From 66-474 sp044464225 (GTDB taxonomy: Bacteria; Pseudomonadota; Gammaproteobacteria; Xanthomonadales; Rhodanobacteraceae), in contig JBIQLN010000009.1 of NCBI GenBank assembly GCA_044464225.1, forward strand, positions 48,825-112,824: 64,000 nt of DNA, read 5' to 3'. A program made the translations under genes and the position numbers. The first letter of the stretch is position 1. Each line of letters begins with the position of its first letter. The notes beneath the pieces were generated by a model. It did not search any database. It saw only the letters and a list, made by a program, of their open reading frames with translations, and was not told the origin of the DNA. Shown piece after piece: positions 8,616 through 15,505 of the stretch.

Positions 8616-8683
8616 CGCGCCAGTCTACCAGCCGCCCGCGCCGGCTTTGCGCTACGATGCCGTGATCGCAACGGGAGACCAGC

Positions 8684-9787
8684 ATGTCCATCACCATTGC
8701 CGCCTTGCGCGAAACCCTCGACGGCGAACGCCGCGTTGCGATAACCCCGGAAACGGCGAAGAAGTACGCGTTGCGGGGGATGCGGGTGGTGCTGGAGCAC
8801 GGCGCGGGCGAGGCAGCAGGATTTCCCGATGCGGCCTACCCGGACATCGAATTCGCCGACGCGGCGTCGGTGGCGGGGCAGGCCGACGTGGTGTTGTGCG
8901 TGCAGCCGTTGGCGGGCGATCGTGTTGCAGCGATCCGGGGAGGCGCAGCGTTGGTCGGGCAGCTTCGCCCGCACAGTGCGGCGGACCGTCTCGCGACATA
9001 TGCGCAACGCAAGCTCGCCGCGTTCGCGTTGGAACTGTTGCCGCGCACCACCCGTGCGCAGGCGATGGATGTGCTGTCCTCGCAGGCCGCGGTGGCGGGT
9101 TACCGCGCGATGCTGATCGCAGCCGAGGCTGCCCCGAAATTCTTCCCGATGCTGACCACGGCTGCCGGTACGCTGCGTCCGTCCAGGGTGCTGGTGATCG
9201 GCGCCGGCGTCGCGGGCCTGCAGGCGATCGCAACCGCACGCCGGCTGGGCGCGATGGTGGAGGGTTTCGACGTGCGTCCGGAGACGCGCGAGCAGATCGA
9301 ATCGCTGGGTGCAAAGTTCCTCGACCTTGGCGTGAATGCCGCGGGGGAGGGGGGGTACGCGCGCGAACTGACCGCGGAGGAACGCGCCGCGCAGCAGGCG
9401 AAACTTGCCGAACACGTGAAGACCGTCGACGTGATCGTCACCACTGCAGCGGTGCCGGGACGGCCGTCGCCGAAGATCATCCCGGCGTCGATGGTGGATG
9501 GGATGAAGGCCAGTGCGGTGATCGTCGACCTCGCCGCCGAGGGGGGCGGCAATTGCGAGGCGACCAAACCCGGCGAACGCGTACAGCGCAACGGCGTCAC
9601 GATCATCGGGCCGCTGAACCTTCCCTCCGGCGCGCCCCTGCACGCGTCGGAAATGTATGCGCGCAACCTCGCGCACTTCAGCGAACTGGTGATCGCGGAC
9701 GCTGCTTGGAAACCCGATTTCGAGGACGAGCTTGTCGCGAAGACCTGCGTCGCGCGGGACGGCGAGGTGGTTTTCGGCAAGGCGTAG
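8684..9787 (+). CDS. pntAA: NAD(P) transhydrogenase subunit alpha part 1 (PntAA)
   Basis: 367-aa soluble NAD(H)-binding domain I of proton-translocating transhydrogenase, which transfers hydride between NADH and NADP+. It opens with ITIAALRETLDGERRVAITPETAKKYALRGM, the AlaDH/PNT N-terminal fold. The dinucleotide-binding site follows in VLVIGAGVAGLQAIATARRLGAMVEGFDVRP. It lacks the membrane part, as in split alphaproteobacterial-type enzymes; the membrane part is encoded by pntAB at 11980. Unusually, the two are separated by 2.2 kb with three minus-strand genes. Good ribosome site GGGAGA upstream. Confidence 0.93.
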   Translation: MSITIAALRETLDGERRVAITPETAKKYALRGMRVVLEHGAGEAAGFPDAAYPDIEFADAASVAGQADVVLCVQPLAGDRVAAIRGGAALVGQLRPHSAADRLATYAQRKLAAFALELLPRTTRAQAMDVLSSQAAVAGYRAMLIAAEAAPKFFPMLTTAAGTLRPSRVLVIGAGVAGLQAIATARRLGAMVEGFDVRPETREQIESLGAKFLDLGVNAAGEGGYARELTAEERAAQQAKLAEHVKTVDVIVTTAAVPGRPSPKIIPASMVDGMKASAVIVDLAAEGGGNCEATKPGERVQRNGVTIIGPLNLPSGAPLHASEMYARNLAHFSELVIADAAWKPDFEDELVAKTCVARDGEVVFGKA

Positions 9788-9996
9788 CGCCGCATGGAGC
9801 ACGTGCGACGAATGTAATGCCGGCCCCGGCCCCCGGCGGGCCTGCACCGGGGTGGCGCGTTTCCGGAAGCTGCTTTCGTAGCCGGGGAAGGCGTGGCCTC
9901 CAAAGACCCGGCTGTCGCGCTGCTTCGGATCCTCGAGGATTTCCTCGCGGAATTGGCGCCGCCACCCGCCTCGCGGGAAAGCGGCCGAGCTCCCGT

Positions 9997-10551
9997 TCAG
10001 TGATCCCCGGACGCGGGCGGATGCAGCGGAATGGGCTTGTCGGCATCCCCGGCCGCCCAGCGCATGCGTTGTTGCGGCGACATCGCGCGCCAGCGTTCGC
10101 GCAGGGCACGGCGCTCGGCCGGTGGCAGCGACTGGAACTTCCGGAATGCTTCGCTGACCTTGGCGCGTTGCGTGGGCGTGAGGTCGTGGAATGCACGCGC
10201 GTTTTCGTGCAGTCGCCGACGCTGTTCGGGTGTCATCGTCGCCCAGCGGTGCAGGCGTTCGCGGATCTGCTGCCGATGTTCCGGCGACAGCGTGGCCCAG
10301 TGCCGCGCGTGCTCGGCAAGCCGGCGCTGGCGCACGGGCGGCAATCGATTCCATTGCCCCTGCAGTGGCGCCAGCATGCCTTGCTGGTCGGCCGAAAGGG
10401 CGGACCAGGCGAGCGGTTGCGCCACGCGCGCGGCTGACGGTTTCCCCGGTGCGCCGTGCATCGGAATCGGAGGGGTTGTCTGTGCGAGTGCCACGCAAGG
10501 TGCCACGAGCCACGCCGCCAACAGCACCATGGTCGGCATCCGGATGCGCAT
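9997..10551 (-). CDS. DUF3106-type exported protein
   Basis: 184-aa protein with signal peptide (residues 1-24, ending VALAQ) and a mature part made of repeated Leu/Pro/Arg motifs such as LSPEHRQQIRERLHRWATMTPEQRRRL, the pattern of DUF3106 proteins. Four to five such units of about 20 residues follow each other, probably helical hairpins. Function unknown. Start at 10551 lies 3 nt after the DUF3619-like gene, the last of a three-gene module whose first gene is an ECF sigma factor; the same trio is known in other proteobacteria. The short C-terminal tail is acidic. A 209-nt stretch between this stop and pntAA shows no gene. Confidence 0.82.
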   Translation of the reverse strand: MRIRMPTMVLLAAWLVAPCVALAQTTPPIPMHGAPGKPSAARVAQPLAWSALSADQQGMLAPLQGQWNRLPPVRQRRLAEHARHWATLSPEHRQQIRERLHRWATMTPEQRRRLHENARAFHDLTPTQRAKVSEAFRKFQSLPPAERRALRERWRAMSPQQRMRWAAGDADKPIPLHPPASGDH

Positions 10552-10553
10552 GT

Positions 10554-10988
10554 TCAGCGGACTCCCCGGTTGCGGGCGGATGCGATGGCCGGTTGCGCCG
10601 CCAGCCAGCGATAGAAGTCCAGGTCCTGGACCATTTCCATCTGGGTGCTTCCGATTTCCGGCGTGATGTCTTCCGCGGTGCCGCTGCCGGTCGCGATCGG
10701 CGTCAACGACACCGCGGTCGCGGCCGGACCGATTTGCCGCGCGGGGTTCATCCAGACCACGCCGATGACCAATGCGCAGCACGCGGCCGCGCTGGCCAGC
10801 GGGGCCCACACGCGCGAGGTGACGCGGGCCTGGCCGGCGCGCGCGGCCTTGCGGCGTGCCATGCCGAGCCGCAGGGCGTAGTACGCGTCGGTGTTCTCAC
10901 AGGCGCTCCTGAAAATCGTACGGCTGCGCGATTCGATTTCGGCGTCGCCGGGCAATGCGCCCCTCCTGTTTTCCGGCAGCTTGTTCAT
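10554..10988 (-). CDS. DUF3619-like single-pass membrane protein, likely partner of the ECF sigma factor
   Basis: 144-aa protein with an N-terminal cytoplasmic part (AEIESRSRTIFRSACENTDAYYALRLGMARRKA), one membrane helix at about residues 58-76 (LASAAACCALVIGVVWM), and a C-terminal stretch with DLDFYRWLAAQPA. This corresponds to DUF3619-type proteins that follow a sigma-70 gene. By position and topology it could act as an anti-sigma factor, but no classical zinc anti-sigma motif is present; the role is inferred. Start overlaps the sigma-factor stop by 4 nt, so translation is coupled. Confidence 0.75.
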   Translation of the reverse strand: MNKLPENRRGALPGDAEIESRSRTIFRSACENTDAYYALRLGMARRKAARAGQARVTSRVWAPLASAAACCALVIGVVWMNPARQIGPAATAVSLTPIATGSGTAEDITPEIGSTQMEMVQDLDFYRWLAAQPAIASARNRGVR

Positions 10989-11626
10989 CGCCAGTCCTCG
11001 AGTTTCGTCCGCAACGCGTCCATCGCGCGCGACAAGTGCGTCTTGACGCTGCCGGCGCTGCAGCCCATCGCCTTCGCCGTGTCGGCCACGTCCAGGCCTT
11101 CCAGTATGCGCAACAGGAACGCTTCCTGCTGGCGGCGGGGCAGTGCGCGGATGGCTGCAGACATCGCCGCGTGGGCTTGCCGCGAGGCCAGTACGCGCGA
11201 CGGGTCCGGCCCGGGATCCGGTGCTTCCCACGCCGGCAGTCCCTCGTCACCGTGGTTCGTGGCGCGGCCGGTCCAGGCCATGATCCGGTTGCGCACGGTG
11301 CGCCGGCGCTGCAGGTCCGTGATGCGTCGGCGCAGGATACCCCAGAACAGCGGCGGCCATTCCCCGGCCGGTTTGCCGGAATAGTGGCGGACCAGTCTCA
11401 GCATTGCGTCCTGCACGGCGTCCAGCGCTTCGTCGGAATCGTGCAGCGCGATTTCCGCGATGCGCCATGCGCGCCTCTCGACCGAAGCCAGGAACGCTTC
11501 GATGGTCGTCGCCACCGGACGACCAACCTGCGCGTGCTGGGTCGCGATCGGGCTTTCGAACACCGCCACGGCGTTCATGGCAGCCCCGCTGGCGGGGATC
11601 GATTCGGCATCCGTGGTCTCACGCAT
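10985..11626 (-). CDS. ECF RNA polymerase sigma factor
   Basis: 213-aa sigma-70 family protein. Region 2 covers about residues 40-105 (EAFLASVERRAWRIAEIALHD to FWGILRRRITDLQRRR), and region 4 covers 150-205, with VADTAKAMGCSAGSVKTHLSRAMDALR as helix-turn-helix. An alternative start at 11578 (MNAVAVF) would remove 16 residues. It heads the sigma/DUF3619/DUF3106 module, which is inserted in reverse orientation between pntAA and pntAB. Its targets are unknown; the adjacent small membrane protein may control it. Confidence 0.87.
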   Translation of the reverse strand: MRETTDAESIPASGAAMNAVAVFESPIATQHAQVGRPVATTIEAFLASVERRAWRIAEIALHDSDEALDAVQDAMLRLVRHYSGKPAGEWPPLFWGILRRRITDLQRRRTVRNRIMAWTGRATNHGDEGLPAWEAPDPGPDPSRVLASRQAHAAMSAAIRALPRRQQEAFLLRILEGLDVADTAKAMGCSAGSVKTHLSRAMDALRTKLEDWR

Positions 11627-11979
11627 CCTGTCTTGCCCTTGCTAACGCGACAGCCGGAAATGGGTTGACCGCGGCACCCGGCCCGCACATGATGCGCCGG
11701 GGGTCTGTGGATGCTACGCCAAGCGGCCGCGCCGTCGGCTGTTTGCCTGCAGGGCACGGAAGAGCGAGGAAGACGTATGCTTCGACGAGCGATGGCACAG
11801 GCAGGCGGGCAAACAGCGCCGGCCCGGCGGATTGCTCCGCAGCGGCCGCCATACTTCGATGCGCGCCTTGGCCATGGAACCACCATGACGCTGCGGCGCG
11901 CGTCTCGTCCGGCAACCGCTGCGGAAGCAACGCGGCTCGTTTGGCATAGCGCTCACAGGCCCTTCTGCAGGAGGGAAAC
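11627..11979. other. Intergenic stretch between the sigma module and pntAB
   Basis: 353 nt with no convincing gene. It contains a long inverted repeat, listed separately, and ends in a strong ribosome site (CAGGAGGG) for pntAB. Short open frames here are Arg/Ala-rich shadows. The promoters of the sigma gene (minus) and of pntAB (plus) must both lie here; no clear consensus was seen. Confidence 0.6.
11738..11817. repeat. Inverted repeat upstream of pntAB
   Basis: GCTGTTTGCC (11738-11747) is the exact reverse complement of GGCAAACAGC (11808-11817), with 60 nt between. Pairing extends inward imperfectly (CTGC with GCAGG). It could form a structured leader in the pntAB transcript or be a mobile-element remnant; no further evidence. 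Confidence 0.5.
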
Positions 11980-12294
11980 ATGATCACCGGTTTTCTCGCA
12001 CTGTACATCTTCATGTTGGCGGCATTCACCGGCTACGAGATCATCAGTCGGGTTCCAGTCATCTTGCACACGCCGCTGATGTCGGGTTCCAACTTCGTGC
12101 ACGGCATCGTGCTGGTCGGCGCGATGGTGGCGCTGGGGCACGCCGACACCCCCGTCGAAATCGCAATCGGCGTGGTCGCGGTGCTGCTGGCGGCCGGCAA
12201 CGTGGCGGGCGGTTACGTGGTCACCGAACGCATGCTGGAAATGTTCAAGACATCGCGGCCCGGCGCTTCGCGACCGGCGGAGAAAAAGCAATGA
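11980..12294 (+). CDS. pntAB: NAD(P) transhydrogenase subunit alpha part 2 (PntAB)
   Basis: 104-aa membrane part of the transhydrogenase alpha subunit with three hydrophobic helices (about residues 2-22, 40-55 and 60-85) and the family segment SRVPVILHTPLMSGSNFVHGIVLVGAM. Together with PntB it forms the proton channel. Very strong ribosome site AGGAGGG. It overlaps pntB by 4 nt (ATGA). Its partner pntAA is 2.2 kb upstream on the same strand, beyond the inverted sigma module, so pntAB-pntB needs its own promoter or read-through. Confidence 0.92.
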   Translation: MITGFLALYIFMLAAFTGYEIISRVPVILHTPLMSGSNFVHGIVLVGAMVALGHADTPVEIAIGVVAVLLAAGNVAGGYVVTERMLEMFKTSRPGASRPAEKKQ

Positions 12295-13760
12295 TGCTCC
12301 CGGCCTGGACACCCACCGTGGTCGAAGCGATCTATTTCATCGCCGCGGTTCTCTTCATCTGGGGCCTGAAGCGCATGAGCTCGCCGCGGACCGCGCGCAC
12401 GGGCATCGTGTGGGCCGGCGCGGGCATGGCGGCGGCGATCATCGTGACGTTCTTCCTGCCGGGCATGCACAACCTCTGGTGGATGATCGGCGCGATCGTG
12501 GTGGGCGTGGTGCTGTCGTGGATCGTCGGGCGGCGGGTGCCGATGACCGCGATGCCGCAGATGGTCGCGCTGTTCAACGGGATGGGCGGCGGCGCGGCGG
12601 CGGCGATCGGCGCCGTCGAACTGATCAAGTTCAACGCGGCGCTGAAGCTGGTGCCGGACACCTCGCCCATCCAGCCGGAAGCCTGGGCGGACGTGGCCGG
12701 GCACCTTGGCGCCACTGAACTGGTATTGGCGTTTGTCGGCGTGCTGATTGGCGCCGTGTCGTTCACGGGTTCACTGATCGCGTTCGCGAAGTTGCAAGGC
12801 TGGATGGATCGCCGCTTCGTGTTTCCGCTGCAACGCTGGGTGAATCTTGCGATCTTCGCCGCTGCAGTCGTGTGCGGCGCGCTCGCGTTGGCGGCGGGCA
12901 TCGAAGGCCATGCGTTCGCATGGGGATTGCTGGTCGGCTTCATCGTGTTGTCGCTGGTATTCGGCATCGCGATGACACTGCCGATCGGCGGCGCCGACAT
13001 GCCGGTGGTGATTTCGATGTACAACGCCTTCACGGGTCTCGCGGTCGCGTTCGAAGGCTTCGTCCTGCAGAACGAAGCGATGATCATCGCCGGCATGGTG
13101 GTGGGCGCGGCGGGCACGCTGCTGACCCAGTTGATGGCCAAGGCGATGAACCGTTCGCTGGGCAACGTGCTGTTCGGCAATTTCGGCGGTGGCGGTGGCG
13201 CCCAGCAGCAGGAAATCGCGGGTGCGTTGAAACCGATCGATGCCAGCGATGCCGCGGTGATGATGGCGTATGCCGAGCGCGTCGCGATCGTGCCGGGGTA
13301 CGGCATGGCTGTCGCGCAGGCGCAGCACAAGATCTGGGAATTCGCGAAGCTCCTGATCGAGCGCGGCGTCAAGGTGAAATTCGCGATCCATCCCGTCGCG
13401 GGCCGCATGCCAGGCCACATGAACGTCCTGCTGGCGGAAGCCGGCGTGCCATACGACCTGATCGAGGACATGGACGACATCAACCCCGAATTCCCGAACA
13501 CCGATGTCGCGCTGGTGATCGGCGCCAACGACGTGGTGAATCCGGTGGCGCGCACCGACAAGAATTCGCCGATCTACGGAATGCCGATCCTGGACGTGGC
13601 GAAGGCAAAGAATGTCATCGTGATCAAGCGCGGGCGCGGCAAGGGTTTTGCAGGCATCGAGAACGCGCTGTTCTACGCCGACAACACGCGGATGTTGTAT
13701 GGCGACGGGCAGGCGGCGGCGAGCGAACTGGTGGCGGGTCTCAAGACGCTGGATGCCTGA
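12291..13760 (+). CDS. pntB: NAD(P) transhydrogenase subunit beta (PntB)
   Basis: 489-aa subunit with an N-terminal membrane domain of about eight to nine helices (residues 1-265) and a C-terminal NADP(H)-binding domain III. Domain III shows IVPGYGMAVAQAQHKIWEFAKLL (dinucleotide fold), HPVAGRMPGHMNVLLAEAGVPYD, and the NADP-binding VIGANDVVNP and KRGRGKGFAGIENALFY segments. It couples proton flow to NADPH formation. Start overlaps pntAB by 4 nt. Convergent with the unknown membrane-protein gene downstream. Confidence 0.94.
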   Translation: MMLPAWTPTVVEAIYFIAAVLFIWGLKRMSSPRTARTGIVWAGAGMAAAIIVTFFLPGMHNLWWMIGAIVVGVVLSWIVGRRVPMTAMPQMVALFNGMGGGAAAAIGAVELIKFNAALKLVPDTSPIQPEAWADVAGHLGATELVLAFVGVLIGAVSFTGSLIAFAKLQGWMDRRFVFPLQRWVNLAIFAAAVVCGALALAAGIEGHAFAWGLLVGFIVLSLVFGIAMTLPIGGADMPVVISMYNAFTGLAVAFEGFVLQNEAMIIAGMVVGAAGTLLTQLMAKAMNRSLGNVLFGNFGGGGGAQQQEIAGALKPIDASDAAVMMAYAERVAIVPGYGMAVAQAQHKIWEFAKLLIERGVKVKFAIHPVAGRMPGHMNVLLAEAGVPYDLIEDMDDINPEFPNTDVALVIGANDVVNPVARTDKNSPIYGMPILDVAKAKNVIVIKRGRGKGFAGIENALFYADNTRMLYGDGQAAASELVAGLKTLDA

Positions 13761-13907
13761 GGAGCGGAAGCGCCGCAAGGAAGTCCGAGAAGCGGCGAAC
13801 AGGCGCCGCGAACGAGGCGGCTGTCGTGAAAAGTCAGGCCATGGATCCCGTTCCGGTGCCCGGTAGCCGAAAGTGTTTGCTCTGGATGGTGATCGGCAAT
13901 GCAGCGA

Positions 13908-14444
13908 TCAGGGGCGATCGCACGAAGATGCCAGCCATGCCGCGAATGCAGCGGCGATGACGGCCGCGCCCGCGTATACCAGTACCGCGAGCGCGTCCAG
14001 GCCCAGTTCGGCCACCTGCAGCGTCAGTCCGATGCCGCCGGTGCGGAAGGCTGCACCGAACGGCAGCCCGGTGGCGGCCGCGATGCGCGCGACCGCGACC
14101 AGACAGATGGCGTAGCAGCCCGCCAGCAGAACCGCGATGGCGGCAATCGCCGCCGACCCGCGCGTCGACATGCAACCACACGCCTTCAGGACCAGCGTCA
14201 GCGGCAGTGCCAGCACGAGGACCGGCCAGCAGGGGCGCACATCGAACACGATCGCCGCGAAAGCCGCGACCGCGCCCGCGGCAAGCGTGCACATCAGCCA
14301 TCCGAAAGCCGAAGTGAGGCAACCGAGCACGCGCCCCATCAGCGTGCCCGCGGTATGCACGGAGGCGGTGGCTGGCGGCATGCTGACGGAATCGTCCAAA
14401 CGGAGCGGACCGGGTAAGGCGATGGTCCGATGATAAAGCACCAT
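13908..14444 (-). CDS. Unrecognised polytopic membrane protein
   Basis: Hydrophobic 178-aa protein with about four predicted membrane helices (for example CTLAAGAVAAFAAIVF, PVLVLALPLTLVLKACG, AAIAAIAVLLAGCYAICLVAVA and a long C-terminal hydrophobic stretch). No family recognised. The start is uncertain: ATG at 14444 is chosen, but 14381 and 14339 are also possible, and the open frame extends back to 14516. It is preferred over the overlapping frame at 13834-14451, whose product is Arg/His-rich and looks like a shadow. It is transcribed away from sufT. Confidence 0.55.
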   Translation of the reverse strand: MVLYHRTIALPGPLRLDDSVSMPPATASVHTAGTLMGRVLGCLTSAFGWLMCTLAAGAVAAFAAIVFDVRPCWPVLVLALPLTLVLKACGCMSTRGSAAIAAIAVLLAGCYAICLVAVARIAAATGLPFGAAFRTGGIGLTLQVAELGLDALAVLVYAGAAVIAAAFAAWLASSCDRP

Positions 14445-14585
14445 CCTGCATGGCGCTGCTATCGCGGTCTCACCTTGTGATGGGCGCGCCTGACCTCCAT
14501 CAAGGAGTGCCCGCACGGCATGTTGGTATGCTTGCGGGTCGCGTGCGGATCCAGCGCGCCTTCCAGGTCATCAGCTCGGCAAACC

Positions 14586-15143
14586 ATGTCCGGATTCAGT
14601 GCTTCCAGCGAACCCTTCACCCTGCAGCGCGATTGTCCCGCGGTGCACGTGCCTTATGGCGACGCCGTCACATTGCCCGCGGGGCAGAACGGCTACATCA
14701 CGCAGTCGTTGGGCGGCAGCTTCACGGTTTACGTCGAAGGCAGCCTGTTTCGCGTGGATGGCAAGGATGCCGACGCACTGGGCAAGCCCCCGCCGGCGCC
14801 GCTCTCGGTGCCGGAGAACCCGAACGACGAGGACGTCGAGCTGGTGGTGTGGGAACAGCTGCGCACGGTGTTCGATCCCGAGATTCCGATCAACGTGGTG
14901 GATCTGGGTCTCGTCTACGATCTCAGCATGGAGCACCTCGATGACGGCAGCCGCAAGGTGTACGTCAAGTTGACGCTCACCGCGCCCGGCTGCGGCATGG
15001 GCGACATCCTCGTGGAGGACGCGCGCACCAAGCTGGAGATGGTGCCCACGGTCAGCGAGGCCCAGATCGATCTGGTGTTCGATCCACCGTGGAACCAGGC
15101 GATGATGTCGGACGAGGCCAAGCTTCAGACCGGCATGATGTAG
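14586..15143 (+). CDS. sufT: Putative Fe-S cluster assembly protein SufT
   Basis: 185-aa protein with an N-terminal beta-rich region (HVPYGDAVTLPAGQNGYITQSLGGSFTVYVEGSLFRVDGKDADALG) specific to SufT and a C-terminal MIP18/DUF59 domain (DPEIPINVVDLGLVYDL, then LTAPGCGMGDILVEDAR with the conserved Cys). It takes part in maturation of Fe-S proteins. No suf operon is adjacent, so it is an orphan copy as in many bacteria. Start at 14586 (MSGFSASS) chosen because the family begins here; the open frame runs back to 14520 without conservation. Confidence 0.88.
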   Translation: MSGFSASSEPFTLQRDCPAVHVPYGDAVTLPAGQNGYITQSLGGSFTVYVEGSLFRVDGKDADALGKPPPAPLSVPENPNDEDVELVVWEQLRTVFDPEIPINVVDLGLVYDLSMEHLDDGSRKVYVKLTLTAPGCGMGDILVEDARTKLEMVPTVSEAQIDLVFDPPWNQAMMSDEAKLQTGMM

Positions 15144-15154
15144 CTCGCGAAAAC

Positions 15155-15223
15155 CGGGTCAGGTCGACTTTCGACCCGGATCGTCCGGTCGGATTGCAAC
15201 GCGGGAGGGTCGACCTTGACCCG
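15155..15223. repeat. REP-like inverted repeat downstream of sufT
   Basis: CGGGTCAGGTCGAC (15155-15168) and GTCGACCTTGACCCG (15209-15223) are reverse complements with one extra T, spaced by 40 nt that themselves carry the related text TTTCGACCCGG. GGGTCAGGTCGACTTT-type text resembles repeats that accompany REP-associated transposases in proteobacteria; no such gene is in the window. It could serve as a 3' structure for sufT mRNA. Confidence 0.55.
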
Positions 15224-15267
15224 CCCCGTCTCGTTCAAGTTGCTGTCCATGCACTGAACGGATTGCT

Positions 15268-15282
15268 GCATCGCAGCGTGAC
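15268..15282 (+). promoter_or_regulatory. Element shared by the two S53 peptidase genes, copy 1
   Basis: GCATCGCAGCGTGAC lies 223 nt before the first S53 start. The same text with one change (C to T at position 5) lies 216 nt before the second S53 start at 18318. Downstream of both, CCGGAA and a TAC...TGTTT stretch also recur. It may be a regulator site or promoter part. Of the 362 nt between sufT and this gene, the rest holds only the inverted repeat at 15155. Confidence 0.5.
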
Positions 15283-15505
15283 CCGGAATTTACATTTGTT
15301 TACGGTTGGATGGTCCGTCGGTCGTTGAGGGCGCCGCCGGACGGTCCGCATTCGCGTCGTGTCGACCGGCGCGGCATATGTGAGGAATCAAACAGGGCTT
15401 GGCGGCTTCGCTGCCGGGTGGGGAGTGCGCATCGCGGATTTGCGTCGCACGGATGCGTGCTCGCAAGGCGTGTCCGTGCTCCTTCCCATCAGCAGGAGCT
15501 CAATG

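Noticed and set aside
11711..11983. Small plus-strand ORF before pntAB
   Set aside because: No ribosome site, Arg/Ala/Pro-rich, and overlaps the pntAB start; the region looks non-coding.
13834..14451. Alternative minus-strand frame of 205 codons over the unknown membrane protein
   Set aside because: Its product is Arg/His/Gly-rich; the overlapping frame at 13908 gives a coherent four-helix membrane protein.
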